The notes: generated by a model not told the origin, from the sequence alone. 32,150 bases of DNA from Tubiluchus corallicola (GCA_030141605.1 JAQGDQ010001623.1:1-32150), one strand, 5' to 3'; numbered from the stretch's first letter, positions 1-10,277 are shown. A program made the numbers and translations.

Positions 1-70
1 ATGAAGAAAACAAGCAACAAACTTCCCTGGAATTATCCCGTCTGGTATCTTCATGGTTTCTTCGCAAATG
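1..70 (+). CDS. possible 3' part of an exon cut by the window edge
   Basis: The window opens with a stretch free of stops in two frames, followed directly by a donor-like GTAAGAA at 71. In frame 1 it reads from ATG through a segment containing WNYPVWYLHGFFAN. In frame 3 it reads a charged segment containing ENKQQTSLELSRLVSSW. Both frames are plausible and I cannot choose. Neither joins in phase to the better-supported exons from 19.5 kb onward without creating a stop, so this may belong to another gene or be chance. No domain is recognised. Confidence 0.17.
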
Positions 71-253
71 GTAAGAAAAATTCATGTAGTCTTATAGCGT
101 ATATGATTTTCATACTGTAATATGAATTACTATAGAAGAAAATTCTGTTAGTGCACTTTGTCAATTGTCAAAGTTCCGCAGATAGAACTGGAAGGTCTTA
201 GAAACCATGCGACCTTCAAGCACTTTATAGGCATGCCAGGTAACTTTTGGCAG
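71..253. other. no gene seen
   Basis: AT-rich sequence between the possible exon edge and the left bracket of the 65-bp array. The weak open frame on the minus strand over 148-396 runs into simple GGT repeats and is not supported as coding. Confidence 0.6.
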
Positions 254-286
254 TAAACTGTTAATATTTTTGCCAGGAATGTAACA
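254..286 (+). repeat. left 33-bp direct repeat bracketing the 65-bp array
   Basis: A 33-bp sequence starting TAAACTGTTAATATTTTTGC and ending in GAATGTAACA. It recurs at 3850-3882 in the same orientation with a single G/A difference. The two copies lie outside the two ends of the minisatellite. They could be a long target duplication, remnants of an older repeat in which the array grew, or the edges of an element carrying the array. Confidence 0.9.
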
Positions 287-333
287 TGGTGATGGTGGTG
301 GTCGTAGCGGTGGTAGTGGTTTTGGTGGTGGTT
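287..333 (+). repeat. GGT-rich simple sequence
   Basis: Imperfect run of TGGTGG-type triplets between the left bracket and the array. Its reverse complement gives a run of His codons, which explains the apparent His-rich minus-strand reading frame. Confidence 0.8.
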
Positions 334-351
334 ATAACGTAATGTTTTAAT

Positions 352-3300
352 GTAATTGCTTAAGCTACTGGTAACTTTTGACAAAATTTCAATCATGCTG
401 TGTTGTATCTCGCACCGTAATTGCTTAAGCTACTGGTAACTTTTGACTAAATATCAATCATGCTGTTTTGTATCTCGTACTATAATTGCTTAAGCTACTG
501 ATAATTTTTGACTAAATTTCAATTATGCTGTATTGTATCTCGTACCGTAATTGCTTAAGCTACTGGTAACTTTTGACTAAATTTCAATCATGCTGTATTG
601 TATCTCGCACCGTAATTGCTTAAGCTACAGGTAACTTTTGACTAAATTTCAATCGTGCTGTTTTGTATCTCGTACTATAATTGCTTAAGCTACTGGTAAT
701 AACCACCCACCAACAACACAAACTTTTGACTAAATTTCAATCGTGCTGTTTTGTATCTCGCACCGTAATTGCTTAAGCTACAGGTAACTTTTGACTAAAT
801 TTCAATCGTGCTGTTTTGTATCTCGCACCGTAATTGCTTAAGCTACAGGTAACTTTTGACTAAATTTCAATCGTGCTGTTTTGTACCTCGCACCGTAATT
901 GCTTAAGCTACAGGTAACTGTTGACTAAATTTCAATCGTGCTGTATTGTATCTCGCACCGTAATTGCTTAAGCTACTGTTAACTTTTGACTAAATTTCAA
1001 TCATGCTGTATTGTATCTCGCACCGTAATTGCTTAAGCTACTGGTAACTTTTGACTAAATATCAATCATGCTGTACTGTATCTCGCACCATAATTGCTTA
1101 AGCTACTGGTAACTTTTGACTAAATATCAATCGTGCTGTTTTGTATCTCGTACTATAATTGCTTAAGCTACTGATAATTTTTGACTAAATTTCAATTATG
1201 CTGTATTGTATCTCGTACCGTAATTGCTTAAGCTACTGGTAACTTTTGACTAAATTTCAATCATGCTGTATTGTATCTCGCACCGTAATTGCTTAAGCTA
1301 CAGGTAACTTTTGACTAAATTTCAATCGTGCTGTTTTGTATCTCGTACTATAATTGCTTAAGCTACTGGTAATTTTTGACTAAATTTCAATCGTGCTGTT
1401 TTGTATCTCGCACCGTAATTGCTTAAGCTACAGGTAACTTTTGACTAAATTTCAATCGTGCTGTTTTGTATCTCGCACCGTAATTGCTTAAGCTACAGGT
1501 AACTTTTGACTAAATTTCAATCGTGCTGTTTTGTATCTCGCACCGTAATTGCTTAAGCTACAGGTAACTTTTGACTAAATTTCAATCGTGCTGTTTTGTA
1601 TCTCGCACCGTAATTGCTTAAGCTACAGGTAACTTTTGACTAAATTTCAATCGTGCTGTTTTGTATCTCGCACCGTAATTGCTTAAGCTACAGGTAACTT
1701 TTGACTAAATTTCAATCGTGCTGTTTTGTATCTCGCACCGTAATTGCTTAAGCTACAGGTAACTTTTGACTAAATTTCAATCGTGCTGTTTTGTATCTCG
1801 CACCATAATTGCTTAAGCTACAGGTAACTTTTGACTAAATTTCAATCGTGCTGTTTTGTATCTCGCACCGTAATTGCTTAAGCTACAGGTAACTTTTGAC
1901 TAAATTTCAATCGTGCTGTTTTGTATCTCGCACCATAATTGCTTAAGCTACAGGTAACTTTTGACTAAATTTCAATCGTGCTGTTTTGTATCTCGCACCG
2001 TAATTGCTTAAGCTACAGGTAACTTTTGACTAAATTTCAATCGTGCTGTTTTGTATCTCGCACCGTAATTGTTTAAGCTACTGGTAACTTTTGACAAAAT
2101 TTCAATCATGCTGTATTGTATCTCGTACAGTAATTGCTTAAGCTACTGTTAATTTTTGACTAAATATCAATCATGCAGTATTGTATCTCGTACAGTAATT
2201 GCTTAAGCTACTGTTAACTTTTGACTAAATATCAATCATGCAGTATTGTATCTCGTACAGTAATTGCTTAAGCTACTGTTAACTTTTGACTAAATATCAA
2301 TCATGCTGTATTGTATCTCGTACCGTAATTGCTTAAGCTACAGGTAACTTTTGACTAAATTTCAATCGTGCTGTTTTGTATCTCGCACCGTAATTGCTTA
2401 AGCTACAGGTAACTTTTGACTAAATTTCAATCGTGCTGTTTTGTATCTCGTACCGTAATTGCTTAAGCTACTGGTAATTTTTGACTAAATTTCAATCGTG
2501 CTGTTTTGTATCTCGCACCGTAATTGCTTAAGCTACGGTAATTTTGACTAAATTTCAATCTGCGTTATCTGATATGCTTGCTACAGGTAACTTTTGACTA
2601 AATTTCAATCGTGCTGTTTTGTATCTCGCACCGTAATTGCTTAAGCTACAGGTAACTTTTGACTAAATTTCAATCGTGCTGTTTTGTATCTGCACCGTAA
2701 TTGCTTAAGCTACAGGTAACTTTTGACTAAATTTCAATCGTGCTGTTTTGTATCTCGTACTATAATTGCTTAAGCTACTGGTAACTTTTGACTAAATTTC
2801 AATCGTGCTGTTTTGTATCTCGCACCGTAATTGCTTAAGCTACAGGTAACTTTTGACTAAATTTCAATCGTGCTGTTTTGTATCTCGCACCGTAATTGCT
2901 TAAGCTACAGGTAACTTTTGACTAAATTTCAATCGTGCTGTTTTGTATCTCGCACCGTAATTGCTTAAGCTACAGGTAACTTTTGACTAAATTTCAATCG
3001 TGCTGTTTTGTATCTCGTACTATAATTGCTTAAGCTACTGGTAATTTTTGACTAAATTTCAATCGTGCTGTTTTGTATCTCGCACCGTAATTGCTTAAGC
3101 TACAGGTAACTTTTGACTAAATTTCAATCGTGCTGTTTTGTATCTCGCACCGTAATTGCTTAAGCTACAGGTAACTTTTGACTAAATTTCAATCGTGCTG
3201 TTTTGTATCTCGCACCGTAATTGCTTAAGCTACAGGTAACTTTTGACTAAATTTCAATCGTGCTGTTTTGTATCTCGCACCGTAATTGCTTAAGCTACAG

Positions 3301-3832
3301 GTAACTTTTGACTAAATTTCAATCGTGCTGTTTTGTATCTTGCACCGTAATTGCTTAAGCTACAGGTAACTTTTGACTAAATTTCAATCGTGCTGTTTTG
3401 TATCTCGCACCGTAATTGCTTAAGCTACAGGTAACTTTTGACTAAATTTCAATCGTGCTGTTTTGTATCTCGCACCGTAATTGCTTAAGCTACAGGTAAC
3501 TTTTGACTAAATTTCAATCGTGCAGTATTGTATCTCGTACAGTAATTGCTTAAGCTACTGTTAATTTTTGACTAAATATCAATCGTGCTGTATTGTATCT
3601 CGTACCGTAATTGCTTTAGGTACTGTTAATTTTTGACTAAATTTCAATCATGCAGTATTGTATCTCGTACAGTAATTGCTTAAGCTACTGTTAATTTTTG
3701 ACTAAATATCAATCATGCAGTATTGTATCTCGTACAGTAATTGCTTAAGCTACTGTTAACTTTTGACTAAATATCAATCATGCTGTATTGTATCTCGTAC
3801 CGTAATTGCTTAAGGTACTGGTAATTTTTTAA
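352..3832 (+). repeat. 65-bp minisatellite, about 53 units
   Basis: Tandem repeat with a 65-bp period. Each unit begins GTAATTGCTTAAGCTAC, contains TTTTGACTAAAT and ends TATCTCGCACC. The GCTTAAGC palindrome is present in nearly every unit. Three sequence types alternate: CTACAGG with CGTGCTGTTTTG; CTACTGG with CATGCTGTATTG; and CTGTTAA with CATGCAGTATTG. The third type occurs in blocks near 2120-2330 and 3530-3800. A block starting near 480 is repeated near 1154, showing multi-unit duplication. An insertion of about 20 bp interrupts a unit at 702-722, and one unit at 2530-2590 is degraded. Unit length is not a multiple of three and no reading frame persists. Confidence 0.98.
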
Positions 3833-3849
3833 TAAATATTAGTCATCTT

Positions 3850-3882
3850 TAAACTGTTAATATTTTTGCCAAGAATGTAACA
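3850..3882 (+). repeat. right 33-bp direct repeat bracketing the 65-bp array
   Basis: Second copy of the 33-bp sequence at 254-286, same orientation, 32 of 33 bases identical. It begins 18 bp after the last recognisable unit. Confidence 0.9.
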
Positions 3883-3925
3883 AAATAAGTTTTTAATTTT
3901 TCCGAAAAATCACATAACTACATGG

Positions 3926-4011
3926 ACGCAATAACGCTCTAAACACAATGACAGGCGCTCATTGTTTTTAGCGCAGTTTCCATGGCTACGCGTGTTTAGA
4001 ACGTCTTGCGT
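3926..4011. repeat. imperfect inverted repeat, MITE-like foldback
   Basis: The arms at 3926-3946 and 3992-4011 are near reverse complements, with TCTAAACAC paired to GTGTTTAGA as the exact core. Nested inside is a six-base stem, CAATGA at 3946-3951 with TCATTG at 3959-3964. The whole fold is about 86 bp. It could be a short foldback element or a decayed terminal inverted repeat pair. No target duplication is obvious. Confidence 0.6.
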
Positions 4012-4540
4012 AAAGCAACGTCATTCTGGTCAACGATTAATTTAAGTTTGAAGTATAGTAACAATGATGCAGCTGTTTTAGACAAGGGACTGTGTCTTCA
4101 GAACAATAAGATTTGTCAGTAAATCCAGGAAATTTATCCCTTTACCAAGATGGATGAGATGGCTTAACTTGCTGGAATGAATGACTTCGCTTTTAACTTT
4201 TGAACTGCTCTCTGTTTTGCTAAGAAGACAGGCGTTGGAACTGCTGATCTAGCATCAGACATCAATGACTTTCACGAATTTTAGTTTTACGAGGATCGTG
4301 CTGCAGCACACCGTGTGATGACACCGAGTAATGTGAACGACAGAGCCATCTAGTGATGAAATTGGAAGTATTTTGTGCAAACTGGAACGTTCTCCCGGTG
4401 ACGTTGTTTAACATACCTACAACGTGTACATCAGAACTTTCTTCAGGCGAAGAAGACGATCTAAATAACACCTTTTATAATAATTGTTAAAACTTAAAAT
4501 TCTAGTTTTATGTACGTTTTCTTTTTCTGTTTATTTTTTC
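4012..4540. other. unassigned region, no supported gene
   Basis: Moderately GC-richer than its surroundings between about 4140 and 4460. Short open pieces occur on both strands, including 69 codons on the minus strand at 4262-4471, but stops break every longer reading. It may be a decayed mobile element. I recognise no motif. Confidence 0.4.
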
Positions 4541-4620
4541 CAGATCTCTTTTCCACTGTTTGTCACTTAGGTAAGTGAAATTTTAATTATGAAGTATTTT
4601 CGCTTAACCATTATTTCACT

Positions 4621-4641
4621 ATTATTATTATTATTATTATT
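4621..4641 (+). repeat. (ATT)n microsatellite
   Basis: Seven ATT triplets, lying just upstream of the truncated 5' end of the LINE fragment. Confidence 0.9.
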
Positions 4642-4654
4642 TCATTATTTCTTT

Positions 4655-5191
4655 AGTATTTTACTAGGACAAGGTAACTTTAAAGATTTTCTTTTTAAAT
4701 TGGATACATACACGAAAATGCCTGTATATGCTCAGAGGAAGCACAAACAGTTGAACATTTGCTTTTTAATTGTACTTTGGTCGACGAAAATAAAAGATTA
4801 GCGCTCGCAAATAGCCTACAATTTCAAAACATTAGTAAAATTTATACCTCTCGAGACAAAAACCTGCTAGTTGCTTTCTCTGAGTTAGTTTGTGATTCGT
4901 TTTTACAAACTTTAGTATAAAATATTGAACTTTTATATTATATCTGTCACTTTCATATTATACAGGTCGTTTTGTGTAAATTGGTACTATTTGATTTTAG
5001 TTGTTCTTTTATTGGTATATTGATTTATTGGTATTTAAAAGTCTTGCGAATATAACAGCTATTTTATTTACAAAGTTTTTTTTAACCATACCCTGCAAAT
5101 AGAGGATCCCTGTATGTATTTTATGTAAATATTTGTATAAGCGTACAATTTTAAATTTTAAATAAAGAATTATAATAATAATAATAATAAT
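4655..5191 (+). mobile_element. 5'-truncated non-LTR retrotransposon with (TAA)n tail
   Basis: About 540 bp representing only the 3' end of a LINE. It holds the C-terminal end of the reverse-transcriptase ORF (to the stop at 4918-4920), about 245 bp of AT-rich 3' UTR, AATAAAG at 5161 and a (TAA)n run at about 5171-5191. Severe 5' truncation and a short-repeat 3' tail are usual for non-LTR retrotransposons. I-clade elements are known to end in TAA repeats, but this fragment is too short to place in a clade. I see no clear target-site duplication. Confidence 0.75.
4667..4920 (+). pseudogene. decayed LINE reverse-transcriptase C-terminal fragment
   Basis: The frame starting at 4667 reads GQGNFKDFLFKLDTYTK. 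Coding similarity then continues in another frame from about 4718: NACICSEEAQTVEHLLFNC, then a tail rich in charged residues ending SFLQTLV and stop. The Cys-x-Cys ... His-x4-Cys pattern matches the zinc-knuckle-like module at the C-terminus of many LINE reverse transcriptases (zf-RVT type). One frameshift near 4718 separates the halves, and everything upstream, including the polymerase active site, is missing. It therefore cannot encode a working enzyme. Family assignment rests on the motif alone. Confidence 0.75.
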
Positions 5192-5465
5192 ACTTTCATT
5201 TTAAAATTCAAGAAGGCTTAACACATTTGTAGGCGTACAGGTAATAATCTTATCAAAAGTAATATTTGTTTTGATAGTATTTGATATTATTTCATTAATA
5301 TGAGGGAGTTAAAAGGAAGATGTCACGTGACAAACGTATTACGTCACTGGCAAAAATGGCAAGCAAAAGAAAATTTTAGTTAAAAAGAGAAACTTTTGCC
5401 TTTGATCACATCTTTTCTTGATCATTGTTCATTACGCATATTATATTTATGACGTTATATTTATA
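5192..5465. other. unique spacer with no gene
   Basis: AT-rich sequence between the LINE tail and the trinucleotide tract. The only notable content is the E-box/CRE-like pair at 5322-5346. Confidence 0.5.
5322..5346. promoter_or_regulatory. palindromic E-box next to a CRE-like site
   Basis: GTCACGTGAC at 5322-5331 is a perfect 10-bp palindrome with the CACGTG core bound by bHLH-Zip factors of the USF/MITF/Myc type. TTACGTCA at 5339-5346 is the reverse complement of TGACGTAA, a CREB/ATF-like site. Both fall within 25 bp of otherwise AT-rich DNA. No transcript start or convincing coding exon is adjacent, so function is inference from known consensus sites. Confidence 0.3.
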
Positions 5466-5469
5466 TAAC

Positions 5470-6130
<661 letters not shown>

Positions 6131-6193
6131 AAGTAGATTTTTTTTTAATTGTGCATGTTTACATGTTCATTATCACAGTTATTATATTTTCAG

Positions 6194-6273
6194 CAATTCT
6201 CGAAAAGGAAGCGCTGACATTGCAAAAATTTTGGTACGATGTCATTCAGTTAAGGGAAAATATAGCCTGTTAA
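6194..6273 (+). CDS. weak exon-like segment after a TTTTCAG acceptor
   Basis: A pyrimidine-rich stretch ending TTTTCAG at 6187-6193 precedes an open segment reading ILEKEALTLQKFWYDVIQLR and ending at TAA 6271-6273. It could be a terminal exon or chance. No upstream exon joins it with confidence and no domain is recognised. Confidence 0.12.
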
Positions 6274-6786
6274 GGATTTTTGTTTGTTAAATAACCAAAA
6301 TAGTTTGTCCTTACAATATAAGTAATAATAGTTAAATGTGTGTTTTGATTAGATTAAGTTAACTTACCTGTTCTTACTTGTAAGGTGGCGACATCTGGCT
6401 TCAATATTAGCGACCTAGTTTTAAATACCTGTCATTCAAGTTTCAATGTGTTGAAAGCAGTGGCGACGTGTTGACAAATTTTCTGGGTAACTCACGGTTT
6501 GATGTCAAAGATCTATGTATATTTTGTTTAATTTTACTTAGTTATTCACTGAAAGTCTCGGATTAATTTCGCTTAATGGTAATTGATATTTTGATAAGAA
6601 ATCAATTAGTTTATTAACAGAATTTGCATTTAATTCCAGATAAAATGTATAATTTTGGGAAATGGCGTCTCGATGCATGTCAAATAAGAAGTAAAATGAC
6701 GAAGGGGCATGTGTTGTGATGATGGCGCACAAACAATAGAATATTATACTAAGCAATACTTGATGACTTTGTTTGTTTGTCACCAT
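6274..6786. other. AT-rich spacer, no supported gene
   Basis: Includes a short segment carrying TGGCGAC at about 6386 and 6461 and a minus-strand donor-like site at 6363-6368. Neither is enough to call a gene. Confidence 0.5.
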
Positions 6787-6798
6787 CAAACCCAAACA

Positions 6799-6799
<1 letters not shown>
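6787..6799 (+). repeat. left 13-bp flanking duplication of the 429-bp insertion
   Basis: CAAACCCAAACAT, repeated exactly at 7229-7241. A 13-bp perfect duplication is in the usual size range for target sites made by LINE-type retroposition. Confidence 0.75.
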
Positions 6800-6829
<30 letters not shown>

Positions 6830-7228
6830 GGCATCCTTCTGTCTCGGAAGACAATAGAGTGTGCGCCAAGAGAGTCAGTTATTGATCACATTGATGGAGC
6901 TGCAGCGTCGACTGTGGCTGAGCAGTGCGATCCTTGAACGTCTCCAGGGAACACACCTGGGCAAGGTGTATGGAGCTCCTGAGTTGCCCAGACAACAGGA
7001 ACGCCCTCTCTTCCTCCCTGGTGTAGTCCAAAGGAAAGCGGAGCGATACATTTGGCACCAGGTTGGCTGCAGGAGCTGACGGAGTCAGTGAGCATGCTGC
7101 ACTGGTCCGCCTTCGGGGCTCCACTCCTGATTTGGAAGGTTTACTCCTCTGCACATGGCCGTTGGGTCACTCGACCTCCTCCGCCCTCTAGCCTTTGGCT
7201 AATTGTGCAGCTCCTCTGCCTAGTGGCC
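6800..7228 (-). mobile_element. SINE-like or other short retroposed element with (AAC)n tail
   Basis: A GC-rich 429-bp block inside AT-rich DNA, bounded by an exact 13-bp direct repeat. On the minus strand it runs from 7228 to 6800 and ends in an (AAC)n run (seen on + as GTT triplets at about 6800-6830). This is the expected layout of a non-autonomous element with a simple-repeat 3' tail. Before the tail it contains TGTCTTCCGAGACAGAAGG. I cannot find convincing tRNA-type box A and box B sites, so the promoter class is open. Short open frames inside it (for example 91 codons on minus) reflect GC content. It could also be a short LINE 3' end. Confidence 0.65.
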
Positions 7229-7241
7229 CAAACCCAAACAT
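7229..7241 (+). repeat. right 13-bp flanking duplication of the 429-bp insertion
   Basis: Exact second copy of CAAACCCAAACAT. Confidence 0.75.
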
Positions 7242-7266
7242 AGCCATTTGGTAAGTCTGCATACTA

Positions 7267-7320
<54 letters not shown>

Positions 7321-7438
7321 GTAATAATAATAACGGAAATGATAATGGTAATGATAATAATAATAATAGTAATAATAATAATAACGGAAATGATAATGGT
7401 AATGATAATAATAATGATGACGATAATAATAATCATTG
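7267..7438 (+). repeat. (TAA)n microsatellite with an internal duplication
   Basis: A pure TAA run to about 7320 is followed by a mixed block containing AACGGAAATGATAATGGTAA. That block is repeated once more before ending at a GATGACG variant. It explains the Asn-rich and Ile-rich frames on the two strands. Confidence 0.95.
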
Positions 7439-7449
7439 AATACAAACAA

Positions 7450-8230
7450 AATTAATTTTTTTCAGCAACTGCATTTCAACATCCAATCAAAATGGCGTAA
7501 ATAAAAAAAATTAAGAATTTACAACATAGAAAAGTATTAGAATAAAATAGATTATATCAGCTTTTTCTAATGATTTCACTGTTTCTCTTGCTCAACGCAA
7601 AACAAACAGATACAAAAACAAATATACGAATTAGGTACCCCATTAGAATTCTGCTGGTGAGGGCCTTATGATTGCTCGAGTTTTATAAGTGTTTGTGGTG
7701 CGTTAGAACTCTGAGCTTTCGCAAGTATTGAATGAAAAGGCGTCCATTTCTTCCCTGGGTGTACAATTTACAAATAAATTATGATAAAATTCTAATGAAC
7801 AAATTCAGTAACGTACATAACACGCCACGCATGCGCACACAGGGCTTCATTGTCTACATCTCACAAGTTGTAACGCAAATTTAATTCTTAGTAACAACAG
7901 TAATTGTCACGATGAAAATGGTAAAAACAAGAGAACATGACGTTTCAAATCACAATTTTTGTTTAACCTGAGGTGAATGACTAAAAAATGTTTCTCATAA
8001 GATTACTAAATTCTCTAATCTCTGGGTTTTTTACTATGAATAAATACAAAAAAATCCACACGTATAAAAGAATACAATCGTACAGATTGTAGTGACTACA
8101 ATTTTAGAACATTAGAGCTACAGAATTTTTCGATAATCTTACTTACAATTGGGAAATTGAAGATTAAGCAGGAAAAGAAATCGTCATCGAATAGAAGCAA
8201 AATTGATTAATTTCAATGTAAAATTGTAAT
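7450..8230. other. no gene seen
   Basis: AT-rich single-copy-looking sequence. I found no open frame with coding character, no element ends and no strong repeat apart from short similarity between ATTAGAATTCTG near 7644 and GTTAGAACTCTG near 7702. Confidence 0.55.
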
Positions 8231-8235
8231 AACAA

Positions 8236-9750
8236 AGTGGTAACACACCACAAACGCTTGTGCAGAGCAAAGTTGGTAATAAAGTACGATAGGTTCTTCA
8301 CGTTTCTGTTGAATATCTCATCACCGGCAAGTTTGGCTACAATTTTCACATGTCCTTTAAAGATCACGGAAGAAGGTAAGGGCACCGGCTGCAATGGCCT
8401 TATATTCAATCAGGACATGGGTAAAGAAATCAAACATTTTACAATTTAACAATATTGCGGGTTTTGAAAGATAAGATTAAAAAAACTTCAAGTGGCACGC
8501 ACAGTGGTAACACACCACAAACGCTTGTGCAGAGCAAAGTTGGTAATAAAGTACAATAGGTTCTTCACGTTTCTGTTAACACACCACAAACGCTTGAGCA
8601 GAGCAAAGTTGGTAATAAAGTACAATAGGTTCTTCGCGTTTCTGTTAACACACCACAAACGCTTGTGCAGAGCAAAGTTGGTAATAAAGTACAATAGGTT
8701 CTTCACGTTTCTGTTAACACACCACAAACGCTTGTGCAGAGCAAAGTTGGTAATAAAGTACAATAGGTTCTTCACGTTTCTGTTAACACACCACAAACGC
8801 TTGAGCAGAGCAAAGTTGGTAATAAAGTACAATAGGTCCTTTATGTTTCTGTTAACACACCACAAACGCTTGTGCAGAGCAAAGTTGGTAATAAAGTACG
8901 ATAGGTTCTTCACGTTTCTGTTGAATATCTCATCACCGGCAAGTTTGGCTACAATTTTCACATGTCCTTTAAAGATCACGGAAGAAGGTAAGGGCACCGG
9001 CTGCAATGGCCTTATATTCAATCAGGACATGGGTAAAGAAATCAAACATTTTACAATTTAACAATATTGCGGGTTTTGAAAGATAAGATTAAAAAAACTT
9101 CAAGTGGCACGCACAGTGGTAACACACCACAAACGCTTGTCCAGAGCAAAGTTGGTAATAAAGTACAATAGGTTCTTCACGTTTCTGTTAACACACCACA
9201 AACGCTTGAGCAGAGCAAAGTTGGTAATAAAGTACAATAGGTTCTTCGCGTTTCTGTTAACACACCACAAACGCTTGTGCAGAGCAAAGTTGGTAATAAA
9301 GTACAATAGGTTCTTCACGTTTCTGTTAACACACCACAAACGCTTGTGCAGAGCAAAGTTGGTAATAAAGTACAATAGGTTCTTCACGTTTCTGTTAACA
9401 CACCACAAACGCTTGAGCAGAGCAAAGTTGGTAATAAAGTACAATAGGTCCTTTATGTTTCTGTTAACACACCACAAACGCTTGTGCAGAGCAAAGTTGG
9501 TAATAAAGTACAATAGGTTCTTCACGTTTCTGTTGAATATCACATCACCGGAGAGATTGGCTATCATTTTCACCTGTCTGCTGAGCATCACGGAAGATGA
9601 TGGTTACGACATGGGTAAAAATATCAAACATTTTACAATTTAACAACATTGCGGGTTTTGAAAGATAAGATTAAAAAAACTTAAAGTGGCACACACAGTG
9701 GTAACACACCACAAACGCTTGTGCAGAGGAAAGTTGGTAATAAAGTACAA
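8236..9750 (+). repeat. higher-order repeat: 69-bp minisatellite blocks plus a ~200-bp tail
   Basis: The basic unit is 69 bp, starting ACACACCACAAACGCTTG and containing GCAAAGTTGGTAATAAAGTA. The structure is layered. One unit plus a non-repeated tail spans about 8236-8503, six units plus the same tail about 8504-9115, six units plus a shortened tail about 9116-9707, then a partial unit. The tail contains TTGCGGGTTTTGAAAGATAA and is nearly identical in the first two blocks but diverged and shortened in the third. As 69 is divisible by three, the unit reads as 23-residue repeats on both strands (THHKRL... on +, KRLWCVNRN... on minus). Open frames on both strands argue that they are incidental. 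Confidence 0.97.
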
Positions 9751-9936
9751 TTAAGTTCGTAAAGTGAATTTGCTTATGGTCAATACGAACTGTATACTCC
9801 CATTTCAAATTTATAGAACCGCTAATAAAAGTAAATTATTTTACAATTTTAAAATGCCGTCGGATAATTAAGTTCGTAATGCGAATTTGCTTATTTTAGA
9901 GAGATTAGTATTGTGTACTGCCAACGCAGATTTATA
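9751..9936 (+). repeat. two diverged direct copies of a ~68-bp segment
   Basis: Copies at about 9749-9815 and 9866-9936 share TTAAGTTCGTAA, GAATTTGCTTAT and a terminal ATTTATA, spaced by about 117 bp. Divergence marks this as an old duplication at the edge of the 69-bp array. Confidence 0.7.
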
Positions 9937-10277
9937 TTTTATTTTTTTCTGCATTAATTAAATATTTGCTATTCGTCTTCTGTTTTATCTTCTTCATATA
10001 CACAGTCTTTTGTCTAATTGCAGGCCGTACATATTCGAAAAATTTAAAAAGATCCTACATTTTTTGCAGTTTCGTTTGGCTCTGTCAGTTGTTTTCATTT
10101 ACTATTTATTTACTAACAGTTCTCTGCAAATGTCTTTGTTATATTTTTACAACTTTAAGTAATAACAGTAATATAAACCCTACACACTGAGTGAATTGTT
10201 GTTTTCCTTTAATGCTTTCAGAATATGACGGCACGCTTTGGGTTGATGTACGCGTTCCTGGTCAAACTCCCGCAACA
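9937..10277. other. AT-rich spacer, no supported gene
   Basis: A 74-codon + frame at 9966-10190 is hydrophobic, but this follows from the T-rich composition. It lacks any recognisable feature. Confidence 0.5.

Noticed and set aside
352-3832. CRISPR-like array
   Set aside because: Repeats are contiguous with no unique spacers, and the sequence is eukaryotic in character. The same applies to the other arrays.
4544-4570. 27-nt microexon between TTTTTTCCAG and GTAAGT
   Set aside because: Both signals are good, but one frame contains TAG and no neighbouring exon joins it convincingly. It is kept only as a possibility.
6363-6420. Minus-strand exon ending at an ACTTAC (donor GTAAGT) site
   Set aside because: A short open stretch reading VANIEARCRHLTSKN exists, but no clear acceptor or partner exon is visible.
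8488-9643. 163-189-codon frames on both strands made of 23-residue repeats
   Set aside because: Both strands are open because the 69-bp unit is a multiple of three without stops. The frames begin and end near block borders and no domain is visible.
9966-10190. 74-codon hydrophobic + frame
   Set aside because: T-rich composition explains the hydrophobic residues. There is no start context or family resemblance.
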